DNA from: Ganoderma boninense
Lineage: Eukaryota > Basidiomycota > Agaricomycetes > Polyporales > Polyporaceae
Length of the DNA: 64,000 nt
Assembly (NCBI GenBank): GCA_002900995.3
Contig: CM035312.1
Coordinates: 2,651,582-2,715,581 of the forward strand
Direction: 5' to 3'
In this document: positions 1 through 11,038 of the stretch, piece by piece
Numbering within the stretch: position 1 is the stretch's first letter
Layout of the letters: each line of letters starts with the position of its first letter
Made by a program: the position numbers and the translations under genes
The notes under the pieces: generated by a model
Told to the model about the DNA's origin: nothing
Database searches by the model: none
What the model saw: only the letters and a program-made list of their open reading frames with translations

Positions 1-2016
1 AGGAACAAGATATGGTAAGTTCGCCGTGCCCATGCTTACAGTATTGCTGAAGCTGGCTTACTCGGTATCTCAAGGGCGACGGTAGAAAGCGCAAATGCGA
101 TCGCGCCGCAGCATTCCAGGATATTCAAGGAGGTACGTATACATACTTCCGTCTGATAGGAACCAGACGTAGGAGCTAAGGTTCCCTTTCAGATGATTCT
201 GGTGACGGCTCCCTCCAAGCCTCTCACATACAACATGAAGGGGTTCCCTCGCCGAAAACCCGTTCTCAAAGCCTACGAAGCGGAGATCGAGGCGCTGTAC
301 GACATCGTCGGCCAGAGCGCGCAAGCTGGCATTCCCCCGCCCTTGACCTGGAACGAAGCAGACGTCAAGGCATTCGTGAAGACGGCCATAAAGCAGACTC
401 TCCGCCAAACCCTGCCTGAAGGTGCCGACCTTTTCGGCAACGGATGCGACAGCCTGCAGGCGACCTACATCCGCAACACCATCCTCCGTGCGCTGCGCGA
501 CCACTCTCCGGCCGCGGCACGAAGGCTCCCCATGAACGTCGTGTTCCAGGCACCGTCCATCTCGGCGCTCACGGGCGCAGTCCTCCGTGCTCTGTCCGAG
601 TCCGAGTTCGACCAGTTGCACGTCGAGGCGACCACGTCAACACCGGAAGACCTCGCCCGTCTTGTGGAGCGCTACTCTGCCGATCTTCCCGCTCGCCCTG
701 CTGGCCTTCGTGCTCGCGAGGGTGCGAAAGATATCGTGCTCGTCACGGGGACCACGGGAGGTTTTGGGTGCGACATCTTGGAGCAGCTGCTGCGCGACGA
801 CGAGATCGCGACGGTATATGCATTCAACCGGAAGGGCACGGACGCTCCAGAGAGGCAGCGCTCGCGTTTCCGCGAGCGAGGCCACGACGAGGGGTTGCTG
901 GGTCTGCCAAAGTTCAGGATGGTGGAGGTGGACCTGCAGGCGGCGGACTTCGGCCTCGAGCGTGCGCTCCTCGAGGAAATCCGGAACTCGGTGACGCATG
1001 TTATCCATAATGGTGAGAACTCTTTAGGGTCTTTCTTGCTGCTAGTCTTCGTCTTGACGGGTTTGTTTTAGCATGGCCGGTCAACTTCAATCTTAAGGTC
1101 TCGTCGTTCGAAGGCAATTTCCTTGGGGTGCAGCATCTCCTCGAACTTGCGTTATCCTCGCCATACGTCGATCCGCCGAAGTTCATCTTCCTAAGTTCTA
1201 TCGGTGTCCTTGCCAGTAAGTACTTCTGCTCCTCGGTGACATGCAAACATTTTCAGCTCACCTCTTTACCAGATTATAAGAACGCACATCCTGATATGCT
1301 GGTCCCCGAGGACCGCGTCGAGTCCACTTCAGCGATACGAACAGGTTATACGGAATCGAAATGGGTCGTGGAAGAGATCCTCCTACAGGCCGCCAGCAAG
1401 GCAAACCTCCCCACAACAGCCGTTCGCTTGGGGCAAGTGAGTGGCGACAGGTTGGGACACTGGAACGAGAAGGAGTGGTTCCCTGTGGTAGTCAAATCCT
1501 CGCTGTTCACACGTTGCCTGCCCGGGGACATGAACGACGTGCGTATCTTCATCCGCTTCCTCTTCGCCGCGCTGAAGATCGCCATGGACAGGTGGCGTTC
1601 ATCATGAGCCACCCCGCCGCCCGCGCGCTCGTCGAGATGCGCAAGTCGCAACACGCACCTTGCACCTCGTGCATCCTCGCCCGGTCGCGTGGAAGACGAT
1701 CGTCGCGCCAATCGCAGCGGAGCTCGGCGTGCCCCTCGTCCCCTACTCGGAGTGGCTTGCAGCCCTGGAACAGTGCGCCGCCGCTGAGGGCTCTGCGGAC
1801 GAGGTGGACGTGATGCGCGCGAACCCCTCGCTGCGTCTCCTGGACTTCTTCCGTGCCCAGGGTGCCGCCAGTTCGGAGTCGGGCGTGCGGTTGTCTACGG
1901 CGAAGGCGGAGCAAGCCTCGGAGGAGCTCGCTCGCATGCCGGAGCTGACTCCGGATGACGCGAGGCGGTGGGTGGCTGCTTGGCGGGCATCGGGCTTCTT
2001 GCCAGTGGCGAAGTGA
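1..2016 (+). CDS. A-T-R NRPS-like carboxylate reductase, C-terminal part
   Basis: This is the 3' portion of an adenylation-thiolation-reductase enzyme; the adenylation core lies off the left edge. Exons read: ..14, 75-132, 193-1012, 1072-1215, 1273-1538, 1592-2016. The adenylation tail shows APQHSRIFKEM and the Lys region near KGFPRRK. A carrier domain follows with the phosphopantetheine serine in LFGNGCDSLQ. The reductase is an extended SDR: Rossmann motif VLVTGTTGGFGC, then HNAWPVNF and the YxxxK pair in GYTESKW. Such enzymes load a carboxylic acid as adenylate and thioester and release an aldehyde by NADPH reduction. Around base 1655 the frame must slip by one (one base missing) to pass from VEMRKSQHA to LHLVHPRPVAW; no intron explains this. 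It could be an alpha-aminoadipate reductase relative, but the sequence is closer to the fungal specialised-metabolism A-T-R type. Confidence 0.88.
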
Positions 2017-3867
2017 GGACTGGATGCACTTGGAAGCGAAGACCGGTTACGACAGGACGCAAACTGTCAGGTTGTGGAGGGCCAATAGACATAGAGGCGT
2101 GGTTTTCTGGAAATCACCACTTAATGTAATGTTGAACGGAAGTACATCCCTTGCATTTCCATGAATGTCCTGAATTGCATGGGAGAAAACCGCAAGTTCG
2201 AAACTCGAACCCAGCGAGCATTCATTGACACAGGTCACGACACTGGGCAAGCGACCGAGCAGCAGAGCGTGGGCTTAGTAAACCAGATGGAAGACATGAA
2301 CTTGACGATCGCAATCGACGCCGTGTACGTGTACTCTGGCGGACATGAGGCTCGAATGCTTTCCTGTAAGCTTACTTGGGGACCATGGGCAGAACCAATC
2401 TGTCCTTGAGCCTTCACGAGTCTTTCAGTGCGTCATAGGAGGTCCATATGACTCCGTCTGCGACTGAAGATGGATGCGTCACTGCCGTCCATGGGAACAA
2501 GCCGCGCAAATCGACGGAGCCATCTCCGACCAACGGCGAATGGAACATGGAGACGTTTGCGGAAGCCTCTGAGCCGACATCAAGCTGGCGTCGGGCGAGG
2601 TATTGATTACGGCCGGGAGAAGGGATGCTGGTTTTCTCACCAACTCAGGTGCGCGAGAAGAGTTCCGTAGGAAGCGGCAGAAGGTGTGCTGGGAGTGCTG
2701 CCGCAGATGGAACGCAGCATAGAGGCGTCGCAAAGAGGAAAGCAGGATCGAAGCAGAGACAGGGTAAGGTTGCGAAGTGGAGAGGCGGTCGGAGGAGCAG
2801 TGGGCGCAGGTCAAGGGAAAACTCCAAGCATTTGGGAATGAGCTTCGTGACTGACGTCGCCGAGTCTGGGGATAGTGAGCGTCCAGAAAACGAGAGGGGG
2901 TCGAAGAGGTGATTGATGTTTTATTTTTTAGCCAGTCATGGTATCGCGTGACGCACAGGGCGTACACGCCTTAAACCACTCGACAAGTCGGCTAGCACTG
3001 ACACAGGCCCACGTTGGTCGTCTCGCGAGCCACGCAACATAGGCGATGAACGTTTTGAACCCTTGCGCTCCTACCTGTGGGGAGTGGAGCATAAGACAAT
3101 GGGTAAATTCTGGATGAAATACTAGACGAAGCTCTTGTTAACACTCACCGCCGTTCTTCGTGCACGTGTGAGGGTTCGACGTTGACCGGGAAAGGCACAG
3201 TCGCGCAGCCAAAGCCAAATGCGAGGATAATCAATCAGTAAGACAGGTCTTCGAGAGAACTCGGCAGTTGAGAAGATCAAAAGGTTGCTCAACTGAATGC
3301 GCATTCGCGAAAGGTGTCATGGAAGAAAACGTTTCTTAAACTACGATGAAGACCATGACAATTGCAACACCTCGTATGGTCCTTCAAGACAGAGCGATGA
3401 CATTCACCGATGCCCCCAAAAGCGGAGGGGGCCGCGCCGCATTCTCCTCGCGATGTAACAGCTTGCAACGTCATCGGTTCAGGACACGCATAGAAACAAG
3501 TGGATGGCATTCACAACATGTTCCAGCGGTCACCAAGACGAGTGTTGAGCGCTCCTGTCACGAGAGGGGCCTCTTTCGAACCTGAGGAACATAATGCCGA
3601 GAACTCACTTACCGCTGCTCGGCCAATATGCTCCCTGGGGTGCTTGAAGGTTCCGCGAAGAGTCTGCGATGAAGCGAGGGTGAACAAGACGAGGGGTAGA
3701 GTTCGCCCACCAGCGTTGCAGAGCCGGCATGGCTGGAGCGTCTGTTCCACGTGGACGGCCAAGACGTGGCTCCGACAGACGGCTGAGGGCGAAGGCTTAC
3801 GCTTGCCCCCCATCCACCCACCGTCTTCCACACGGATTCTTTTCAAGGCCAGCACCGAGGTCTCAAG
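2017..3867. other. Intergenic, no recognisable gene
   Basis: This stretch lies between the reductase stop and the split start codon of the P5A-ATPase. Only short overlapping frames on both strands are present, with no conserved motif or convincing exon chain. The last few hundred bases must hold the P5A promoter, but I see no clear TATA element. Confidence 0.5.
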
Positions 3868-6800
3868 ATGTATGTCTTTATTCTCTTTGTGTGGTTGTGG
3901 TAAAGTGTCTGACATACGGAGCAGGAGCTCGGTCAAGGTCGTCTCCTCCGAAATAGCGGCGGTGTCTCTGCACGCTGCCCTACCATGGTTCACCCACCTG
4001 TACACTGTCCCCTTCCTTTCCCTCTACCCCGTCCTCGCCTACGCGTATCTCGTCAAGTACGACGACTGGCTCCAAAGCGAGGAGTGGACCTTTCTCGCGT
4101 GCGTGTCGCTGGGGCTGGGACACGCACTCAGTTTCTTGTTCACGAGGTGGAATACGGGAGTGAAGGCTTGGATTACGACGAGAAAGGTGAGCATCGTCCT
4201 CCCTGTCCTGTTCTACTTCCTCCGTGGTCGGGAACAAACTCCGCGTCGACTGGGTGTCCCCCGCCTTTTGACTCGTGCTGCGACTTGGGGTCGTGCTCCA
4301 TGCCATTGTGTCGTCCTTGAGCTGGTCTGGCTGCGCACTCTGGAACCCGAACGGTGTATACATCTGATGCCCGTCGAACTTGGCTAGTTTTGTAGTATTT
4401 CTTGGAGTTTTGGGGGGCGTGCAGTTCGGGTGCTCTGCTGCTAGACCGGAGGGGGAGGCGGCGCATCAGCAAAAGTCATTAGCAAAAGTGTACTTGCCTG
4501 GGCGCTCCTGAGTTCCTGGAGAAGTCGTGTCAGGACTCTTTAGAAAGCCCAGGCTATCAGGAAGCTGCCTCCTGAGAGCCCTATACGGCCTGAGGCCACC
4601 TGTGTCGCTTCAGCGGAAGCGACAGGGAGGCTCAGGGTCGCCCCATGCATTGGCACTTTTACCGGCGGCCACTAGGCAGGTGGAAAAGGCGTGTTCCTTG
4701 CCATTAGAATGTTGCAGGATGCATGTATGCTCGCGCAGGGGGTCAATCTGTCATCTTAGTCTAATGCGAATACTGAGGAGGAAATGTGCAGCTTCAAAAT
4801 ACCTCATGATGAGCTCTCCTTGTGCTATCCTTGCCCAAATGATCCCTGCATATGCTAAAGTAATGACGTGGCCAAAACCCTCTGGCGTGTACTGCAGCAT
4901 GCGAAGGAACTTATGTGACGCAGACATGCACCTCCCATGCCTTCATTGCGTGCCGTCTCTTTTTTGCATCTGCTGACACTCTGTTCGCTGCAGGTGCGCT
5001 CATTACAAGATGCCGATTGTTTGCGCATAGTTCCAACGCCACATAGAGGTGAAGGCGAGATTGTCCCTCTTCGCAAGAAGGATCCCGCGAACCCAGCGAC
5101 GTTCACATTCAACTACCAGCAAGACACCTACGTCGTTACCTCCTCTTCTCCGATCACCTTCTCGCGCCTCCCTTATCCATGTTCCACAAACCCCCGGCTC
5201 GGTTCCTTCTCCAAGCCCTCGTCCCTAACAGCCTCTGCACTCTCGGCTGCAATAGACCTCTACGGCAAGAACGAGTATAATATCCCTATTCCTTCTTTCA
5301 CTGCACTGTTCGGCGAACATGCGACTGCGCCGTTCTTCGTATTCCAAGTCTTTTGCGTCGCGCTCTGGTGCATGGACGAATACTGGTACTACTCGCTGTT
5401 CACGCTGTTCATGCTCATCGTGTTCGAGTGTACTGTTGTCTGGCAGCGTCTTCGCACGCTGACTGAGTTCCGCACTATGGCTGTTGCTCCCTACCCTGTC
5501 TACGTCCGCCGTAACAACGCCTGGTCCCAGATCCAGAGTGACGACCTTCTCCCCGGCGACGTCATCTCTGTAGCCAGGCAGCAGACCGAAACAAACATCC
5601 CCGCAGACATCCTTCTCATCCACGGGACTTGCATTGTCAACGAGGCCATGCTTTCTGGAGAGTCGACGCCTTTGCTGAAGGAATCCATCGAGCTGCTGGA
5701 GCATGACGAGAAACTCGACGTCGATGGCGCGCCACAAGAACGCGGTTCTCTTCTCCGGCACGAAGCTCCTGCAGGCGACGAAGGGCGGCGACACTCCCGA
5801 CGGCGGCTGTCTCGGCGTTGTACTCCGCACCGGATTCGGCACGGCGCAGGGCCAGCTCGTCCGGACGATGATCTTCTCGACAGAGCGCGTGTCCGCGAAC
5901 AACGTGGAGAGCTTCCTGTTCATCGGCTTCCTGCTCATCTTCGCGATTGCTGCGGCGTGGTACGTCTGGACGAAGGGCATCGAGCGCGACCTGAAGAAGT
6001 CCGAAGCTGCTGTTGGATTGCATCCTCATCATCACGAGCGTGGTCCCTCCGGAGCTGCCTATGGAACTGTCCCTGGCGGTCAATGCGTCCCTCGTCGCGT
6101 TGTCGAAGTTTGGTGAGTTGACCTTGCGCTGTCATGCCGTGCGATGCTGAACGGCAATCTAGCCATCTTCTGCACTGAGCCGTTCCGCATCCCCTCGGCT
6201 GGCCGTGTGGACGTGTGCTGCTTCGACAAGACCGGTACTATCACCGCTGAGAACTTGGTTGTTGAGGGTGTCGTTGGCGTTGATCGAGTGAGTACAATTT
6301 GCGCTCCTGTGCCCAACATGTCGCTGATATGTTTTCGCAGCCCGTCGGATCCTCTAAAGCTGGTCGACGTGAAGGCCACTGGTCGCGAGACCACCCTGGC
6401 GCTCGCTGCTGCCCACGCGCTCGTCCGTCTCGACGACGGCACGATCGTCGGCGACCCGATGGAGCGCACGACGCTCGACGCGCTCAACTGGCAGCTCTCG
6501 AAGGGCGACCACGTGGCGCCCGTCGAGCCGTCTGCGCCCCACCGCACGCAGATCATCGTCCGCCGCCGCTTCCAATTCTCGTCAGCGCTCAAGCGCATGA
6601 GCACAGTGTCAAGCCTGCCCAGTGGACGTTGCCTCGTCGCCGCGAAGGGCGCGCCAGAGACGATCAGGCGCATGCTGGCGTCGGTGCCGAAGGACTACGA
6701 CGAGACCTTCAAGTGGTACACTCGCCGCGGCAGCCGCGTGCTTGCGCTTGGGTACAAGGAGATGGACGCAATGCCTTTGGACAAGGTGAGCAATCTCGTC

Positions 6801-8736
6801 AGATGCGGTTCGGACATAACTCATCCATGGCTTGTGTAGATCAACAAGTTCGCTCGTGATCAGGTCGAGTCTGAGCTTCACTTCGCCGGCTTCTTGGTCT
6901 TCCACTGCCCGCTGAAGGAGGATGCCGTCGAGACGTTGAAGATGCTCGGCGACTCTTCGCACCGCGTAGGTGGTCGCTTTGTCTCGCAATATTTATCTGC
7001 TGACGTCGTTTTCAGTGCGTCATGATCACTGGAGACAACCCGCTGACTGCCGTTCACGTTAGCGCGTGACGTCGAAATCGTTGACCGCGACGCATTGATC
7101 CTCGATGTTCCGGAAGGCACGAGCTCTTTGGTGTGGCGTTCCGTCGACGACACTGTGAACATCTCCGTCGATCCTTCCAAGCCGATTGACACGTCGCTGT
7201 TTGACAAGTACGACATTCTGCATCACTGGCGCCGCGATGAAGCTCTACGAGTCTCACCCCTCATGGAACGACCTCGTCCAAAATACCTGGGTCTACGCTC
7301 GCGTCTCGCCCTCCCAGAAGGAGTTCATCCTGACATCGCTCAAGAGCCTCGGCTACGTTACGCTCATGGCGGGCGACGGCACGAACGATGTCGGTGCGCT
7401 CAAACAGGCGCATATCGGGGTGGCGCTGCTGGACGGGACGGAGGAGGACCTGAAGAAGATCGCGGAGCACCAGCGGAACGAGCGGCTGAAGAAAGGTGTA
7501 CGAGAGCCAGCTGAAGATCTCGGCGCGGTTCAACCAGCCGCCACCCCCAGTGCCGCCGCTGATCGCGCACCTGTACCCGGACGTCGTCGAGGCACAGAAG
7601 AAGGCGGCGGCGGACCAGCAGAACGCGCGCAAGACGAACCCGATGGAGAAGTTCGACATGGCGTCGATCACGGACAAGCTCGCGGAGATGGAGGGCGAGG
7701 ACGAGGTGCCGAAGATCAAGCTCGGGGACGCGTCGTGTGCGGCGCCGTTCACGTCGAAGTTGTCAAATGTCAAAGCGAGTGGGTGTTTTTTCTTCGGGTG
7801 TTATGCGCGCCGGCATTGGGTTCTGAAGTTGTTTTCTTCTTCGCCAGTCACGCACATTATCCGCCAGGGCCGGTGCACGCTCGTTGCCACGATCCAGATG
7901 TATAAGATCCTTGCGCTGAACTGTCTCATCACGGCGTACAGTCTGAGTGTGCAGTATCTGGATGGTATCAAGTTCGGCGATTATCAGGTTACGATTACGG
8001 GCATGCTCATGTCCGTCTGCTTCCTGTGTATCTCCCGTGCAAAGGTGAGTACTTCGCAGTGTCCAAGTTGTGCCTCCTGCTCAGCGCCGTTTCTCATTCC
8101 CTTGTAGCCTGTTGAAAAGCTCTCGCGGGAACGTCCTCTCGGAAACATCTTCAACTTCTACGTGCTGTTGTCGGTGCTTCTGCAATTCGCACTCCACATC
8201 GTCACCCTCGTATACATCACCAATCTCTCGCACGTCTTCGAGGAGCGGGGACCTATCGACCTCGAGGCCAAGTTCGAGCCTAACCTGCTGAATACTGCCA
8301 TCTACCTCCTCGGTCTCTCACAGCAGGTGTCGACGTTCGCGATCAACTTCCAGGGCCGGCCGTTCCGCGAGGGCATCCGTGAAAACTCGGCACTCTACTG
8401 GGGCCTCGTCGGCGCCGAGGCCGTCGCGTTCTCCGGCGCTACCGACTTCATGCCTGACCTAAACCGGTGGTTGCAGATCGTTGAGATGGCGGACTCTGTG
8501 CGTCGCTTCTCCCGCTTTTTGCTTTCGTCTTCAGGAATATTTGCTGACGAGTGAGGTGCTGTGTGCAGTTCAAGTTCAAGCTGACCGTCACGATGATCGT
8601 CGACTTCATCGGGTGCTTCTTGATCGAGCAGGTGTGCAAAAAGCTGTTTGCGAACCTTGAGCCCAAGCCCATGATCACCCGCGGGCGTGAGAGGCGCGAG
8701 AAGCGGAGGGCTGAGGAGGAGCAGAAGAAGGCCTGA
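3868..8736 (+). CDS. SPF1: P5A-type ATPase, ER membrane (Spf1/ATP13A1 family)
   Basis: P5A ATPases are ER-resident pumps that in yeast and animals remove mis-inserted transmembrane helices. Exons: 3868-3869, 3925-4186, 4994-6112, 6163-6287, 6341-6785, 6840-6965, 7016-7778, 7848-8044, 8108-8497, 8569-8736. The start ATG is itself split by an intron (AT at 3868-3869, G at 3925), giving a start [14 protein letters not shown] that fits the family N-terminus. Visible hallmarks: actuator loop MLSGEST near 5650, P5A membrane motif [11 protein letters not shown] near 6050, phosphorylation motif DKTGT at 6225-6239, [14 protein letters not shown] near 6450, hinge [14 protein letters not shown] near 7365. 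The tail is basic with a [11 protein letters not shown] end. Six one-base insertions (near 5730, 6003, 6285, 7061, 7217, 7493) must be ignored to stay in frame; then the exons total 3591 nt, 1196 residues, normal for the family. It is a conserved gene with probable sequence errors, or a very young pseudogene. Confidence 0.9.
4187..4993 (+). other. Oversized intron (807 nt) in the P5A-ATPase gene
   Basis: The donor follows ITTRK at 4186 and the acceptor CTGCAG ends at 4993, joining in phase 0 to [14 protein letters not shown], as expected for the family. Other introns of this gene are 50-70 nt. The insert has short frames only, none with a recognisable domain, and contains an imperfect hairpin at 4589-4635. 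I see no clear terminal repeats or target duplication. Confidence 0.6.
4589..4635. repeat. Imperfect inverted repeat (hairpin) inside the P5A intron
   Basis: Arms CCTGAGGCCACCTGTGTCGC/TT and its partner ending CTCAGG face each other around the loop CAGCGG. The inner eight base pairs (GTCGCTT with AAGCGAC plus flanking pairs) are perfect; the outer part has a few mismatches. Function unknown. Confidence 0.55.
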
Positions 8737-9511
8737 CACCGAGCTTGGGTTCTCGATTCAAGCCGAGAGGCGGATGGGTCCCCGGGGTAGCGCTAGTTTC
8801 GACTCGGTGGGCTTTCGGAGCTGTCTGCGTGTGCGTGGTTCTCCTGTAAACGGTCTCGTGACACTCTAATAGTAATGCCATATAGAAATTTATCGCTATT
8901 ATATGCGTGGATTCGGACTGTTTTAAGAAACCTTAGGACTTGCATGGTACTTACAGCAAGTTAGTCCCTGCCTGTACTTCGGTCGTCGCTGAGTCGAGTG
9001 AACTTCAACAATCCGCCCCCATTCCCTTCGCCCGACTCTGGCCCAACTCCGGCCGTCTGATGACCATGACAGCGATATCCCACAGCCTTGGCCAGCCCCA
9101 CAATTGGCGGCCCAATCCCTTTGTTACATGTGCCACTCGGCAGACGTTCGGCACGTTCCGTCAAAGCGAATGGCGTCCACAAAGCCTTCAGCGCTCCGCG
9201 CTTGTGTTTGGCCGGGCGGGCCAATGTCTCAGTCTCCTCTGGGCCTCACCGATCTCAAGCTCCGAACTGTGAGCCCGGGATGCGCTTTGTAAGTGCAGGT
9301 CATTGTTGTTCTCCCATGCTATCCCTTCGTGTCTTTTGAAACAATGAGCGCGCCCACCGCTATTGCGCCGACCACACTTCGTGAGCAAAGCGTCCAGTCC
9401 ATGGGCTCCTCCATATAAGCATTGCGGAGGTGTGCAATGCCCACTTAGTCCTGAACACCGCCTCCCCGTACACTGTCGTCGTCGACCACTCTCTATCCTT
9501 CCATAGTTATA
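8737..9511. other. Intergenic, 3' end of P5A gene and upstream of zinc-finger gene
   Basis: No supported gene. Short overlapping frames on both strands between 8940 and 9390 have no recognisable motif and no consistent exon chain. Confidence 0.45.
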
Positions 9512-10293
9512 ATGGATTTATATTGGCGGCCCCTTTCTCCCTCCTGTCATCCCACCTGAACACCCATAGTACGTTCAATCGAATCACGCATGACCTGATG
9601 CGCACCTGACGTTCAACTCTTGCTCTTTCAGCTATAGTAGAGAAGATGTTCGCAACGCGTCGCGATACCCCCCGCATATCGTAGCTGCTGGCAGCTACTG
9701 GAGGTAAGCGATTTTCGAGGCTCGCTACGCTCATCCGATAAGTCTAACTCGCGGTGCATAGACCGGTATCACCTCCACCACTTTGCGTAGACCCGAAAGA
9801 AGTCGACCCCGGTTATGGTTTCCCGAAGACGGAAGAAGAGCGCGCCTGCTATCCGCTCACTTTGGACTACCTGTCCGATCCAGAGCCAGCGGAGTCCGAG
9901 TCGTCGAGCAGCCGTGCATCGTCGGCGACGCCATCCTGCTCGGACGTCGAGAACGTCCTGATACCCCCCACACCCTCCGCTCCTGCTCTACCATACCCAA
10001 AGAAGACACGAACTGCCCCACCTCCAAAGAAGATACGCACGCCTTCGAACCACCCCTGGAAGAAGAAGAAGACGGGCGCGTATGGATGGGGCAGGGAGCT
10101 CCTAACGTGCAAGACGTGTGGGACGATCGTGCAAGCACGTCAGATGCTCCGTCACCAGCAGCATAAGCACCCGAAACCTGGACAGTCCGTCCCAGAGAAG
10201 CAGAGGACGTGCACATTATGTGGTCTGGTGTTCTCGCGCATCGACGCCATGAAGCGGCATAGGAGGAACTGCACTGCACAGCGTCCGCAATAA
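9512..10293 (+). CDS. C2H2-type zinc-finger protein, small
   Basis: The main exon 9762-10293 encodes a Ser/Pro-rich stretch, a basic segment (PKKTRTAPPPKKIRTPSNHP) and two zinc-finger-like units: CKTCG...RQMLRHQQHKH and CTLCGLVFSRIDAMKRHRRNC (the second ends in Cys). It is probably a nuclear DNA-binding protein. The main frame has no ATG near its 5' end; two good upstream exons can be joined in frame, 9632-9703 (acceptor CTTTCAG, donor GTAAGC) and ..9568 (donor GTACGT). The first reaches the ATG at 9512 only if one C of the CCCC run near 9533 is extra. Protein family beyond the fingers is not recognised. A 5' end starting elsewhere is possible. Confidence 0.6.
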
Positions 10294-11038
10294 CGCTGCC
10301 AGATCCTGTATTATTGGTTGGCCGGGCCTCTCACTTGCCTTTGCCTTGTATATTTTGCTTCGCTTTCGCACGTGCATATTTGTTTTCGTAGTTTTCCGAG
10401 TCGATCGAACTGATGACCAGTAGTATCACTGGTTCCTATCAGCACTTACTAGTTCAAGTAACCGATACCGTACCGACGTTTTTATACCTATTACCGACCA
10501 CTGGAACTGTAAACCTCCCGACGCAGTTTAGAGAGAGATTGTTCAAGCTTTCAAGTAAGATTTCAGTGCCAATGGCCATTGGCGTGAGGCCTTCGCTCCC
10601 GCCACATTTCTATTTGTCGATGTTTGGTCCTGTCGGGGTTGCCAGAGCCCAGGCTCGGGTTCAAAGAAACGCCTGCAGTCATCCCTTGACCATTCTCCAT
10701 TATCACAAAGCTGTTGCAGGCTGTTGCCCCTCGTCAAGCTGACAAGCTACATTGAATTCTTCTGAAAGGATGCATAAAGTTATTCGAAGGTTTCACTATG
10801 TTGATAGTCGATGGTCGGCTCCGATATCCTTCGAGCCACTGGAGTCAAACCGCCATTGGATTGAGTCCACATCGCAGGCGATATTGTCTCGGGCTTGGTG
10901 CGTTTATCTCTTCGTCTTTCTGTCCCATGACTCACAAAAAATGAAGCCGCAATAACTCACCTTTTGTTTGAGCATTATTCCGACCATTGTACCTTTGAGG
11001 ATTCTCTCTCTTCGAGTGCCACTTATCCTACATGGACA
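10294..11038. other. Intergenic, nothing recognised
   Basis: AT-richer sequence downstream of the zinc-finger gene. Only short frames, no motifs. Confidence 0.45.

Noticed and set aside
2180..2225. tRNA-like T-arm sequence GTTCGAAACTCGAAC
   Set aside because: No A-box or cloverleaf around it.
4187..4993. Transposon in the P5A intron
   Set aside because: Only a hairpin is visible; no terminal repeats, target duplication or transposase frame, so not called a mobile element.
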